From: CAYJEQ01 sp964369235
GTDB taxonomy: Bacteria > Bacillota > Clostridia > Oscillospirales > Ruminococcaceae
Assembly (NCBI GenBank): GCA_964369235.1
Contig: CAYJEQ010000004.1
Coordinates: 19,751 to 83,750 of the forward strand
DNA: 64,000 nt
Direction of reading: 5' to 3'
How positions within the stretch are numbered: the stretch's first letter is position 1; each line of letters begins with the position of its first letter. A model generated the notes under the pieces. It was not told the DNA's origin, ran no database searches, and saw only the letters and a list, made by a program, of their open reading frames with translations. Positions 1 to 8,221 of this stretch are shown here, in pieces. Both the position numbers and the translations under genes were made by a program.

Positions 1-109
1 TATGTAGTAAATCTTTATTTGTGTATTTTATTGTAAATAGCCCTGCTGTTTTAAGCCCCGCTAGTGTTGGGGAGCAGTGCTCAATTATAGCTTTTTCTAT
101 GTTTATCAT
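1..109 (-). CDS. DUF3793-family protein, N-terminal fragment (runs off the window)
   Basis: The minus strand has an ATG at 109 with a good Shine-Dalgarno (AAGGGA, 8 nt upstream) and stays open to the window edge, giving 36 residues. The fragment contains EHCSPTLAGLKTAGLF, which I recognise as the N-terminal signature of DUF3793 proteins in anaerobic Firmicutes. Function is unknown. The gene lies 42 nt downstream of the DUF2325 gene on the same strand, so the two are probably co-transcribed from the promoter near 573-601. DUF3793 genes often sit near flavodoxin or metal-related genes, but nothing here proves that role. Confidence 0.7.
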   Translation of the reverse strand, partial: MINIEKAIIEHCSPTLAGLKTAGLFTIKYTNKDLLH

Positions 110-151
110 ATGTATATTCCCTTACTAGATATTAATTAAAAAAATATAGCC

Positions 152-427
152 TTAAACTGCCTGTAGAATATTCTTTAGTGCAGAAAGGGAGCTAGAATGG
201 CAACGCTCTACTCTGGCATTGCATTTTTTTGCTTCGCAGTTAGCACAAGCTACTAGTTTGTGGGACACCGTATTAGTAAATAGGATTACCATATCAGGAG
301 AACCAAATTTGCCCTTAACATCACCTTTCATTTTGGTGAATACCTTTGCCTTATACCCAAATTCTTTACAGGTATCGATATATCTTCTTTCCATGCATTC
401 GTTGCCGCCAACTATTACTACGCTCAT
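152..427 (-). CDS. DUF2325-family small protein
   Basis: This 91-residue protein starts SVVIVGGNECMERRY and contains SPDMVILFTNTVSHK and HSSSLSALKNIL, the typical full-length pattern of DUF2325. It reads as a small Rossmann-like domain with an N-terminal GG loop. It has five cysteines (C11, C20, and C61, C64, C69 in the CANCEAKKC segment); CxxC plus a further Cys could bind metal or be redox active, which is inference. The upstream region has several TTAG/CTAA dyads that could be operators, and a DUF3793 gene follows. The biochemical function of the family is not established. Confidence 0.8.
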   Translation of the reverse strand: MSVVIVGGNECMERRYIDTCKEFGYKAKVFTKMKGDVKGKFGSPDMVILFTNTVSHKLVACANCEAKKCNARVERCHSSSLSALKNILQAV

Positions 428-499
428 ACTACTACCTATTCCTTTCTGATATGTTAGCTGACCTTATATATCAGTCTAACAATCCATTACATTTAATTA

Positions 500-605
500 G
501 TTAGCAAATACTAACCGTCTATCATAAAAAATAACTAACTCACAGAGAATTAGTTTGAACTAACTATTGACAATATTACACTAAAATAGTCTTATTGTCA
601 ATAGT
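500..605 (-). promoter_or_regulatory. Promoter and candidate metal-regulator operators for DUF2325/DUF3793
   Basis: On the minus strand TTGACA (complement of 596-601) is 17 nt from TAATAT (573-578). The -35 lies in a perfect 13-bp inverted repeat (563-575 and 593-605). Two further dyads lie downstream in the transcript: TTAGTT-TG-AACTAA (550-563) and GTTAG-N6-CTAAC (500-515). TTAG...CTAA dyads resemble boxes bound by DtxR/IdeR-type iron regulators. That assignment is inference; the repeats and promoter boxes are seen directly. Confidence 0.6.
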
Positions 606-845
606 ATTTGTGAAAAAAATATTTTGCCAGCAATTAATTGTCACAATTAACATATATTATAAGGGGTTTTAGTTGATATAGAAAGGAGGTAATCATAAAA
701 AAGTATATTAAATGGCTGTACTAGGTCACTAAAGGATGAGTAAACCCCAATAGATAAAAAATAGCCATAACAAATAAGTGAAATCATCTGTTACAGCTTT
801 ATATTTTTAGGTTATATGGAAGTACCTGAGCTATATAGGTATCTA
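606..845. other. Intergenic region with an orphan strong ribosome-binding site
   Basis: No ordinary gene is visible. The AGAAAGGAGG at 680-689 is one of the strongest Shine-Dalgarno sequences in the window, yet no ATG/GTG/TTG reading frame follows at proper distance. Five nt downstream an ATA codon (695) opens a 9-codon frame reading (I/M)KKYIKWLY and ending at TAG 722-724. This could be a decayed gene, a leader peptide with a rare start, or chance. A small hairpin TACCT...AGGTA lies at about 825-838. Confidence 0.3.
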
Positions 846-1709
846 CTACTTTATTAACATCGCCATATCACTGGGCAGTGGGGCTTCTACCTTTATAAGC
901 TCTCCAGTGGTAGGGGAGGTAAACTCCACTGAAAAGCAGTGCAGTGCCTGACGACTTATAGTGGATACATCGCCACCATATAGGGGATCTCCCACTAAAG
1001 GACAATCTAGATTACTAGTATGTACCCTTATTTGATGGGTTCTACCTGTATGTAGATAAAACTCATATAGATAATATTTATCACAGGATTTCATTAGTTT
1101 GTAGTCGGTACGAGAATACTGGCCATCTGGGTGTACCATTCGCTTAATATGTATCTCATCAATTCGAAGGATATTGCCCTCAATAATATGATTATCACTA
1201 GGTAATGGCTTATCTGTAATGCCTACATAGACTTTTTTAATATTTTTTTGTAGCATATAGGTAGAGTGCTGATTTTTACCGATAACAACAGCACCAGAGG
1301 TGCCTTTGTCCAGTCGGTTAATACATCTAAAACTAATTGCTTCTCCACGACCGTCCATAATTCTAGCAAAAACATTGCCCAGTGTATCATCTTGATAGTT
1401 TCGAGATGGGTGACAGGTCATATCAGCAGGCTTATTAAATATAATTACATCGCTGTCTTCGTATAGTACATCTACATGAATATCGCTATGAAGAAACTGC
1501 TGTGGCTCATCTATTATATTTATCCCCACTATATCACCTAGGGAGATTTTATCGATAGTTCTGGTGTGTTCCCCATTTAAGGTTATGCCTTTAGGGTGCT
1601 TTTTAAGGGACTTAATATTTCTAGAGGACACACCGTGAATGTATTTAAGGTAAACACCTACGGTCATTCCCTCATGTTCCTGTGAAACTGTATAGGTAAA
1701 ACTGCTCAT
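846..1709 (-). CDS. RluA/RluD-family pseudouridine synthase
   Basis: The 287-residue protein isomerises uridine to pseudouridine in RNA, most likely 23S rRNA or tRNA. It has an N-terminal S4-like part (about 15-65) and the RluA catalytic domain with the signature NRLDKGTSG, where D134 is the expected catalytic aspartate. HTGRTHQIRVH and GDPLYGG, other family hallmarks, follow. Length is normal for the family, and the ATG at 1709 follows a Shine-Dalgarno (AAAGGAG). It is transcribed divergently from the patatin gene. The exact RNA site cannot be told from sequence; Firmicutes carry several paralogues. Confidence 0.9.
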   Translation of the reverse strand: MSSFTYTVSQEHEGMTVGVYLKYIHGVSSRNIKSLKKHPKGITLNGEHTRTIDKISLGDIVGINIIDEPQQFLHSDIHVDVLYEDSDVIIFNKPADMTCHPSRNYQDDTLGNVFARIMDGRGEAISFRCINRLDKGTSGAVVIGKNQHSTYMLQKNIKKVYVGITDKPLPSDNHIIEGNILRIDEIHIKRMVHPDGQYSRTDYKLMKSCDKYYLYEFYLHTGRTHQIRVHTSNLDCPLVGDPLYGGDVSTISRQALHCFSVEFTSPTTGELIKVEAPLPSDMAMLIK

Positions 1710-1745
1710 TAAACTTCAAACTCCTTTGGATAATTACTATATTTA

Positions 1746-1837
1746 ATTATAGTGGGTAAAAGGATATTTTGCAAATGAAATTAATTATCCTATGGCATAT
1801 ACTAAATATTTGCAAAAAATTATAAAAATGGTACAAT
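1746..1837. promoter_or_regulatory. Divergent promoters for the pseudouridine synthase and patatin genes
   Basis: On the minus strand TTGCAA (1769-1774) and TATAAT (complement of 1746-1751) are 17 nt apart and point to the pseudouridine synthase gene. On the plus strand TTGCAA (1810-1815) and TACAAT (1832-1837) are 16 nt apart and point to the patatin gene. Both fit sigma-A consensus reasonably; no operator is obvious. Confidence 0.5.
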
Positions 1838-1923
1838 AATAAAATATTAAAGATAATATAATAATTGAGATTAGATAAAACTACTTAAACATTGCAAACT
1901 AAGAGAAAGGTAAGGTCATAAGT

Positions 1924-3252
1924 ATGAATAAGACAGCACTAGTCCTAGGTGGTGGAGGCTCACGAGGAGCCTATCAGCTAGGTGTGTGGAAAGCACTAAG
2001 AGAGCTTAATGTTAATATAGATATAGTGGCAGGTACTTCTATAGGTGCCATGAATGGTGCACTTGTGGCACAGGGAGATTACCATTTATGTGAGGAACTG
2101 TGGAATGATATAAAATTCGAGATGATGGTTTCTACCATTAATTCACAGAGTTTTGATAATTTTTCTAATATGAAAACTACCTTTAAAGAGGTGTTTACAC
2201 AGGTATTACAGCAAGGTGGAATGGATGTTACCCCAATGGAGGAGTTAATTAGAAGTAAGATTATAGAGGATAAACTGAGAAATTCACCTATTGATTATGG
2301 TTTAGTAACAGTACAGCTACCCTATCTTAAAGAGATAGCTCTGGATAAATCCCAGATACCACAGGGTAAGCTAGCTGATTATGTTACAGCCTCAGCAGCC
2401 TGTTTCCCAGCCTTTAAATCCAAAGGCATAGACGATGTTAAATATGTTGATGGTGGATACCGAAATAATCTACCTATGGATTTGGCAGTATCAATGGGTG
2501 CTGACAAGATTATTGCAGTAGATTTAGAGGGATTTGTACTAAATAATATCCCTAAGGTTGAGGGCGTACCTATAAGATATATACGCTCCTACTGGCATTT
2601 AGGATTATTTTTAAATGTGGATAAAGATGTAGTATCAAGAAATGTGGCATTAGGTTATCTTGACACTATGCAGGCATTTGGCAAATATGAAGGCTTTGCC
2701 TATAGTTTTAATTTAGGTGAAAAGGAGAAGTTTTACAGTGCCTCTGCCCCTTATATAGTATATTTAGAAAGGCTATTAGGGATAAACCTAAAATCCCCTA
2801 AGGATAAGGAAAATAATCCTATTATAAGAAACCGTATGATAAAAGCTCTTAATCGCAAGGTAAAAGGTAGGGTTAATCTAGCTGAATATTCCCAGCGAGC
2901 AGGGGAGATTGCAGCAGAGTTAATGGGGGTAGATCCGACGATTTTGTACACAAGAAAGAGTTTGAATACAGCTATATTACAGAAGTATGCCAGTCAAATT
3001 GACATATCTACAGTAAGTATGGAGGAGGCATTTGTAAATCCAGCTTCACTGAAAAAAGCAGGCAAAACCCTAAGTGATTATGAGCGTCAGCAGATGGTAA
3101 ACTATATATATGGGGTAATAGATAAGAGGATTAAAACTTCCAGTGGCGAAATACTCTTTAAAACCCTAGCTACTATATACCCTAAGGAGTTTATAGGGGC
3201 AATGTATATCTATGGTTTAAACAATAGTATAGAAAGTTTAAACAGGTTGTAA
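1924..3252 (+). CDS. Patatin-like phospholipase (acyl hydrolase)
   Basis: This 442-residue protein has the patatin fold: oxyanion loop GGGGSRGAY (about 9-17), nucleophile elbow GTSIG with S39, and DGGYRNNLP with D176, which complete the Ser-Asp dyad. No signal peptide is present, so it is probably cytoplasmic, acting on membrane lipids or other acyl esters. The C-terminal half (about 230-442) is helical and not recognisable. ATG 1924 follows a Shine-Dalgarno in AGAAAGGTAAGG. The downstream gene at 3380 has a similar ribosome-binding region and may be co-transcribed. The natural substrate is unknown. Confidence 0.88.
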   Translation: MNKTALVLGGGGSRGAYQLGVWKALRELNVNIDIVAGTSIGAMNGALVAQGDYHLCEELWNDIKFEMMVSTINSQSFDNFSNMKTTFKEVFTQVLQQGGMDVTPMEELIRSKIIEDKLRNSPIDYGLVTVQLPYLKEIALDKSQIPQGKLADYVTASAACFPAFKSKGIDDVKYVDGGYRNNLPMDLAVSMGADKIIAVDLEGFVLNNIPKVEGVPIRYIRSYWHLGLFLNVDKDVVSRNVALGYLDTMQAFGKYEGFAYSFNLGEKEKFYSASAPYIVYLERLLGINLKSPKDKENNPIIRNRMIKALNRKVKGRVNLAEYSQRAGEIAAELMGVDPTILYTRKSLNTAILQKYASQIDISTVSMEEAFVNPASLKKAGKTLSDYERQQMVNYIYGVIDKRIKTSSGEILFKTLATIYPKEFIGAMYIYGLNNSIESLNRL

Positions 3253-3379
3253 ATTTAATAGAATAGGCTAGGAAAACCTTTAGACAGCTGATTTATAGTC
3301 GATATTTATATTATAAGGGTACAGGGTAACCCTAATATTATAGGTTTTAGGTCGGAGAGGGAAAGGCAAGGTCCTATTT

Positions 3380-4063
3380 ATGAAAGCCACTATTAAAGCC
3401 AGTAGTTTTATAGAGAAAACACCTATTACAAAAATAGATTCTTACAGATCTAACCATGGTAAAAAAGAGGATAAAGTAGAAATAGCTTCCCAGAAAAATC
3501 AGTCTAGGGATAGTTTTTCATCAGGTGGAGAAAGTGAGCTAATCACTGTAAACCATGGCAGTTATAGCTATGATTTATCACAGCTTCCCAGTGATAAAAC
3601 CCAGCTAGAGGAGCTACTTAATCAGCTTGTAAATAGTGGGGATAGTAGTGATAAAATGGGGGAGTTAATAGGGGCTATAGAGGATAAACTTATCTATATT
3701 AACAGCCAAGAGGAGATAGATGAAGCTAAGTCCTATATAGATATGGCAATGAATATGCTAGAAACTAATAAAACTGCACAAGAGAAAAGCCTGAAGGATC
3801 TTAAAAAGTTAAAAGCTACTCTGGAGATTGTAAATAAAATATCTAAAGGCACAGCCTCTAATAGTGAGATTAGGTATCTTCTTAAAACCTCCCCTAATCT
3901 ATATTCCATGGCTATGTCAAAGAGAAATATAGAGAAAAACAAAGAAAGTAAAGGCAATAAAACCACTGTAGACCTTGATTTTGACAAGGAGGAAAACTCC
4001 ACAGAGGATATTTCCCAGATAATCGACAGTATACCAGTGCCGAAAATAGATATAGAGTTATAA
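3380..4063 (+). CDS. Hypothetical charged, coiled-coil-rich protein
   Basis: The 227-residue protein is not recognised. It has a Ser/Lys-rich, probably disordered N-terminus (about 1-65), then mostly helical, highly charged sequence (about 70-175) with many Glu, Lys and Leu that could form coiled coil, and an acidic tail. There is no signal peptide or membrane segment. The start is supported by a GGAGAGGGAAAGGCAAGG purine-rich stretch. It follows the patatin gene by 127 nt and ends just before a clear terminator. The composition would suit a flagellar or cytoskeletal accessory protein, but nothing supports that firmly. Confidence 0.65.
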   Translation: MKATIKASSFIEKTPITKIDSYRSNHGKKEDKVEIASQKNQSRDSFSSGGESELITVNHGSYSYDLSQLPSDKTQLEELLNQLVNSGDSSDKMGELIGAIEDKLIYINSQEEIDEAKSYIDMAMNMLETNKTAQEKSLKDLKKLKATLEIVNKISKGTASNSEIRYLLKTSPNLYSMAMSKRNIEKNKESKGNKTTVDLDFDKEENSTEDISQIIDSIPVPKIDIEL

Positions 4064-4070
4064 TAAAAGA

Positions 4071-4108
4071 GGCTGTGACGAATATTAATTTCATCACAGC
4101 CAGTTTTT
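4071..4108 (+). terminator. Rho-independent terminator after the 3380-4063 gene
   Basis: GGCTGTGA pairs with TCACAGCC (4071-4078 and 4094-4101) and is followed by AGTTTTTAT. It lies 8 nt after the stop codon. Confidence 0.8.
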
Positions 4109-4110
4109 AT

Positions 4111-4195
4111 GAGGTTCTATAGCAAATGTTGGGGTACTGTTCCTCGCCAAAGGCGAGGAACAGTACCCCAACAGAATTTTTATCAAACTACTTAT
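4111..4195. repeat. Palindromic repeat element, copy 1
   Basis: A perfect 22-bp inverted repeat (4127-4148 and 4152-4173; arm begins TGTTGGGGTACTG and ends CTCGCC) with a 3-nt loop is flanked by GAGGTTCTAT on the left and an AT-rich right end. The same architecture recurs at 27478, 38676, 41175, 47645, 63782 and 63921. It lies between the 3' ends of convergent genes. Confidence 0.85.
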
Positions 4196-4220
4196 AAAGA
4201 TATATAAAAACTTTAAAATA

Positions 4221-5504
4221 TTAGTTAAAAGCCTTAGCTAGTGCGTTTTCTAGATCGGCAATTAGATCATTTGCATCTTCGATACCGATGGATAGACGGA
4301 TTGTACCTTCGGTAATGTTGGATTTAGCTAGCTGTTCGGCTGTTAGCTGGCTGTGAGTTGTAGTTGCAGGGTGGATAACTAGACTGCGGACATCACCAAC
4401 ATTAGCAACATTCATAAATAGCTCAAGATTATCAATTACCTTGCCACCAATTTCACGATTGCCATCAATTTCAAAGGTAAATACTGCACCAGCACCATTT
4501 GGAGTGTATTTCTTAGCTAGGCTGTAGTATTTGTTGGACTCTAGTCCTGGGTAGTTTACTGCTTTAACCTTAGGATGGTTTTCTAGGAATGTAGCAACCT
4601 GTAGAGCATTTTCGCAGTGTTTTTTCATACGAAGGGAAAGTGTTTCCACTCCCTGCAGTACCATAAAGTTATTAAATGGTGAGTTGCAAGCACCGATATC
4701 TCTCATAATAAGAACTCTCATTCTTAGGATAAATGCAAGATTTCCTAGATCCTTAGCGTATACTAAGCCGTGGTAGCTTGGGTCTGGGGTGTTGTACTGT
4801 GGGAATCTTGGGTTATCAAGGAATTTAAAATTACCACTGTCTACAACGATACCACACATAGAGGTACTGTGACCACCTAGGAATTTTGTAGCTGAGTGGA
4901 TAACGATATCAGCACCAAATTTAATAGGATTACACAGGTAAGGTGTAGTAAATGTAGAGTCAACTACTAGAGGGATACCATGTTTATGAGCAACCGCAGC
5001 CATTGCAGAGATATCAGAAATATTTGCATTAGGATTGCCGATAACCTCAGTGAAGATAGCTTTAGTCTTATCAGTAATAGCAGCTTCTAGCTCTTCTAGG
5101 TTGTCAGGGTTTACAAATTTTGTAGTAATACCAAGGCTTTTTAGAGTATTGCCTAGTAGGTTAATAGCACCACCGTAGATGTTTAGAGAGGAGATAATCT
5201 CATCACCATTTGCAGCTAGGTTAATGATTGTGTTAAAAATTGCAGCATGTCCAGAAGCAAACGTTAATGCTCCTACACCACCTTCAAGCTGGGCAATCCT
5301 GTTTTCCAGTACATCGGAAGTTGGGTTTTGTAGTCTTGTATAGATGTTTCCAAGAGATTTTAGTGCAAATAAATCAGCAGCCTGCTGATTGCTCTCAAAT
5401 TCATAAGCAGTTGTCATATATATAGGAGCCACAACACTTCCTGTAGTTGGGTCGCTTTGCTGTCCTGCATGTACCATCATGGTGTCAAATCCGTAGTTTT
5501 TCAT
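4221..5504 (-). CDS. metY: O-acetylhomoserine sulfhydrylase (Cys/Met metabolism PLP enzyme)
   Basis: This PLP enzyme probably makes homocysteine from O-acetylhomoserine and sulfide, the direct sulfhydrylation route to methionine. It has the Cys/Met metabolism fold: AIFTEVIGNP, VVDSTFTTPYLCNP with the PLP-contacting Asp, and HSATKFLGGHS, where the lysine (K207 from the start chosen here) forms the Schiff base. At 427 residues it has the length of MetY rather than of shorter MetB/MetC enzymes. I chose ATG 5504, not 5516, because AGAAAGGAATGG overlaps the earlier ATG and the later one has the 12-nt spacing seen at other genes here. A structured leader, not a SAM riboswitch, precedes it. Confidence 0.9.
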   Translation of the reverse strand: MKNYGFDTMMVHAGQQSDPTTGSVVAPIYMTTAYEFESNQQAADLFALKSLGNIYTRLQNPTSDVLENRIAQLEGGVGALTFASGHAAIFNTIINLAANGDEIISSLNIYGGAINLLGNTLKSLGITTKFVNPDNLEELEAAITDKTKAIFTEVIGNPNANISDISAMAAVAHKHGIPLVVDSTFTTPYLCNPIKFGADIVIHSATKFLGGHSTSMCGIVVDSGNFKFLDNPRFPQYNTPDPSYHGLVYAKDLGNLAFILRMRVLIMRDIGACNSPFNNFMVLQGVETLSLRMKKHCENALQVATFLENHPKVKAVNYPGLESNKYYSLAKKYTPNGAGAVFTFEIDGNREIGGKVIDNLELFMNVANVGDVRSLVIHPATTTHSQLTAEQLAKSNITEGTIRLSIGIEDANDLIADLENALAKAFN

Positions 5505-5512
5505 ATTTTTAA

Positions 5513-5603
5513 CCATTCCTTTCTTGATGTTTTGTGGTAAATTTCGCTAATGCTTTACAGCGAAAAGCACAAAACTCTCAGTTTGAAAATTTATTTTTCA
5601 AAC
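5513..5603 (-). promoter_or_regulatory. Structured 5' leader element, copy 1 (metY)
   Basis: In transcript order there is a hairpin GTTTGAAAA...TTTTCAAAC (5581-5603), then an outer stem GTTTTGTG/CACAAAAC (5568-5575 with 5529-5536) enclosing an inner hairpin TTTCGCT/AGCGAAA (5559-5565 with 5542-5548), then ATCAAGAAAGGAATGG carrying the ribosome-binding site. The same layout occurs before six other genes in this window. Confidence 0.75.
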
Positions 5604-5932
5604 TTTTCCTCATTGGGTTTGTAATAATTTTCGATTAACAAAAAATTTACTTTTATTAATCACATAAATATGTTAAAATATCTTGTACAATTTTCATGAG
5701 ATGATTTACATATTAGATGGTATTATATCAAAACTTGGGTATAATTTCTATAGATAATTTACATTTTTTCATGAATTTTAAATTTATTGGAGTATTATAT
5801 TAATATACGAATTTAGTATAGGTAAATAATAGTGAATTTACCTAAAGAAAATGTTAATAAATTATAAAATCGCAGTAATTTAGAGTGATTTAACCACCTA
5901 TTATATAAGAATTTAAGAAAGGCGCAAGAAAA
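5604..5932. other. AT-rich divergent intergenic region
   Basis: About 330 bases of very AT-rich DNA between the metY leader and the D,D-carboxypeptidase-like gene. It must contain the promoters of both divergent genes, but many TATAAT-like words make an exact choice unsafe. No gene, RNA or repeat is recognisable. Confidence 0.4.
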
Positions 5933-7255
5933 ATGATTAAAAAAATAATATCCCTAGCAGTAGTAGCAACCACATTATTTACCATGATGGCAACCACTGC
6001 CCTAGGACAGTATGATACTAATTTTGATATAAATGCCCAGTCGGTATTTTTAATAAACTCTGATACTGAGGAGGTAATGCTGGATATTAACTCCGATGCA
6101 AAGATTAATCCCGGTGATATGACCAAGCTAGTAACAGCCTTAGTAGCAGTGGAAAACACCACAGTACCACTAAGTGAAGCTACAGCTTCTATGAATATAA
6201 CTATACAAAACTATCTATACAATATACGTTTAGAACAGGGTGCTGTAACACTAGGAGGCTTTTGGAACGGTGAGGAAATAACCCTAGATAAGCTCTTATA
6301 TGCGGTGCTACTGCCTGGGGCTAATGATGCTGCAATGATGGTGGCCCACTATGTGGGAGATGGCTCAGAGGATTACTTTGTTTCTCTTATGAATGAGAAG
6401 GTAAAGGAAATTGGTGCTGTAAATACTAATTTTACTAATAGTCATGGTATCAGTGGGGATAACCACTATACAACAGCCTATGACATGCACCTAATACTAC
6501 AGTATGCCTTAGAAAATCCTACAATATCCTCTATACTTAAAACCACCAGTTTTGACGGTGGCCCAACTAATAAAAATGAAACACTGCTATGGCATAATGG
6601 CAATAGAACAATAGTTAGTAGCTCTGATTACTTCTATCCATATATAGGTGGTGGAGTACAGTCTAAAGGTCCAGATGGATATAGCTTTGCATCTACAGCA
6701 ACAAAGGACGGTTACAGCTATACATTAGTGGTAATGGGCAGTGAAAATCCTTTAGAAGAGGTACAACCAGCATTTACTGAGGCTATAAAGATATACGACT
6801 GGGTGTTTTCAGCCTTTAAGGTAAAGACTGTAATAGAAAAAGGAGAAACTATCTCAGAGTTACCACTAGAGCTTGCTACAGGTAGTAAGGATCATCTTAA
6901 ACTTATGAGTGGCAGTATATTAACCTCACTACTACCTGAGTCCATTGATGTGTCTAGTATCACTATGGAGTTAGATTTACCAGAGGCAGTAAATGCACCT
7001 GTAGAGCGAGGTGACTTTATCGGTACAGCTAATTTTTCTCTAGCAGGGAAGTTTATTGGTTCAGTGGAGATACAATCAGCAGAGACAGTATCTGCAAGCA
7101 GCACTAAAGTGTTTATAGATGATATGCTTAAGCTAACAGAAAGTTTCTGGTTTAAATTTACTGTGGTGCTGGTAGTTTTGCTGGTAATTGCCTATATAGG
7201 ACTTCTGCTGTATTTTAATAGAAGGAAACGCAGAGGTAGATTTAGAAGAAGATAA
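5933..7255 (+). CDS. Peptidase S11 (D-alanyl-D-alanine carboxypeptidase) homologue lacking catalytic motifs
   Basis: The 440-residue protein has a signal peptide (about 1-25), an S11 domain (about 30-290), a second beta-rich domain as in DacA, one membrane helix (about 405-425) and a basic tail RRKRRGRFRRR. The fold is clear from SHGISGDNHYTTAYDM. All three active-site motifs are altered: the SxxK position reads GDMTK (D62 for the nucleophile Ser, K65 kept), the SxN position reads GAN (G129 for Ser), and KTG is replaced by QSKG (243-246). It is therefore probably a pseudoenzyme that binds rather than cleaves peptidoglycan or penicillin. A good start lies after AAGAAAGG. Confidence 0.88.
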   Translation: MIKKIISLAVVATTLFTMMATTALGQYDTNFDINAQSVFLINSDTEEVMLDINSDAKINPGDMTKLVTALVAVENTTVPLSEATASMNITIQNYLYNIRLEQGAVTLGGFWNGEEITLDKLLYAVLLPGANDAAMMVAHYVGDGSEDYFVSLMNEKVKEIGAVNTNFTNSHGISGDNHYTTAYDMHLILQYALENPTISSILKTTSFDGGPTNKNETLLWHNGNRTIVSSSDYFYPYIGGGVQSKGPDGYSFASTATKDGYSYTLVVMGSENPLEEVQPAFTEAIKIYDWVFSAFKVKTVIEKGETISELPLELATGSKDHLKLMSGSILTSLLPESIDVSSITMELDLPEAVNAPVERGDFIGTANFSLAGKFIGSVEIQSAETVSASSTKVFIDDMLKLTESFWFKFTVVLVVLLVIAYIGLLLYFNRRKRRGRFRRR

Positions 7256-7340
7256 TTTAGAATATTTTGGAGGTTCAGTCTTACGAAATTTATTTTGTAA
7301 GACTGAAATTTCTGTCATAAGGGAAGGCAAGGTCATAAAT

Positions 7341-7946
7341 ATGTTAAAGAAGATATTTGCAAAAAACGATAAATCCTCTATAGATTATATAGTAGTAGGG
7401 TTAGGAAATCCAGGGGATAAATATGAGAAAACCCGTCATAACGCAGGTTTTCTAGCAATAGATGCCATAGGTAGAAAACATGGTTTTAAAACCGATAGAA
7501 TTAAGTTTAAAGCACTAACTGCACAGGCAAATCTAGGGGGCAAGAAGGTTTTATTTATGAAGCCTACAACATTTATGAATTTGTCAGGACAGTCGATATT
7601 TCAGGCAATGAGCTTTTACAAAGTGCCACTGGATAAGGTAATTGTTCTTTATGATGATATATCCCTAGAGCCAGGTAAACTTAGAATTAGAAATAAAGGT
7701 AGCCACGGTGGACACAATGGTATTAAAAGTATTATCCACACCACAGGTTACGATGTATTCCCAAGAATTAAAATCGGCGTAGGCAGTAAACCACACCCAG
7801 ATTATGATTTAGCTGACTGGGTACTAAGCAAATTTACTGATAATGATTTTAAGGCGTTGGCTACAGTTTTTGACAACTGTGATGATATTATTAAGCTAAT
7901 AATGAATGACGATGGCGAGAAGGCTATGAGTAAGTATAATTCATAG
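7341..7946 (+). CDS. pth: Peptidyl-tRNA hydrolase
   Basis: Pth releases tRNA from stalled peptidyl-tRNAs in the cytoplasm. The 201-residue protein has the family signature VVGLGNPGDKYEKTRHNAGF, with H33 the catalytic histidine, then MKPTTFMNLSG, LYDDISLEPGKLR (conserved Asp) and GSHGGHNGIKSI. A 13-residue N-terminal extension precedes the domain. The ATG follows AAGGGAAGGCAAGG. It is 85 nt downstream of the carboxypeptidase-like gene, on the same strand, and could share its transcript. Confidence 0.96.
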   Translation: MLKKIFAKNDKSSIDYIVVGLGNPGDKYEKTRHNAGFLAIDAIGRKHGFKTDRIKFKALTAQANLGGKKVLFMKPTTFMNLSGQSIFQAMSFYKVPLDKVIVLYDDISLEPGKLRIRNKGSHGGHNGIKSIIHTTGYDVFPRIKIGVGSKPHPDYDLADWVLSKFTDNDFKALATVFDNCDDIIKLIMNDDGEKAMSKYNS

Positions 7947-8017
7947 GATTGTAGGTATATCTACTTTATGTATTGTGCTTTTCTAAAGGTTATTTATATT
8001 ATGCCCATAGTGTGAAA

Positions 8018-8150
8018 TAGTGAAAAATGAAAAGTTAAAGTGTCGCAAAGTAACTATTTCAAATTGAAAATCGAAGATTTTCCACCATAACTATTCACTA
8101 TTCATTCTTCACTTTTCACTAATCTCCCAAAGGGAGATTATGAGCATAAT
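8018..8150. repeat. Imperfect palindromic intergenic repeat (MITE-like relic)
   Basis: TAGTGAAAAATGAAAAGT (8018-8035) is answered by ACTTTTCACTA (8111-8121), with an internal hairpin GAAAATCGAAGATTTTC (8065-8081). Two perfect hairpins follow directly: AATCTCCC/GGGAGATT (8121-8139) and GATTAT/ATAATC (8135-8150). Repeats with CACTATTCACTATTCATT-like ends are common in Clostridia. No coding capacity is seen. Confidence 0.6.
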
Positions 8151-8180
8151 CTGTACATAGTAAAACTACCAAATAAAAAA

Positions 8181-8210
8181 ATCCACACTTTTTTCATAGT
8201 GTGGATTTTA
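8181..8210. terminator. Bidirectional terminator between pth and the lipoprotein gene
   Basis: ATCCACACT pairs with AGTGTGGAT (8181-8189 and 8199-8207), preceded by an A-run and followed by TTTTATATT, so it can work on both strands of this convergent pair. Confidence 0.8.
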
Positions 8211-8221
8211 TATTTACTAGA

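Noticed and set aside
4111..4195. CRISPR repeat or array
   Set aside because: Copies are dispersed singly over 60 kb with no spacers and no cas genes.
5505..5700. SAM (S-box) or other known methionine riboswitch upstream of metY
   Set aside because: The leader lacks the S-box core and instead matches the repeated leader found before unrelated genes.
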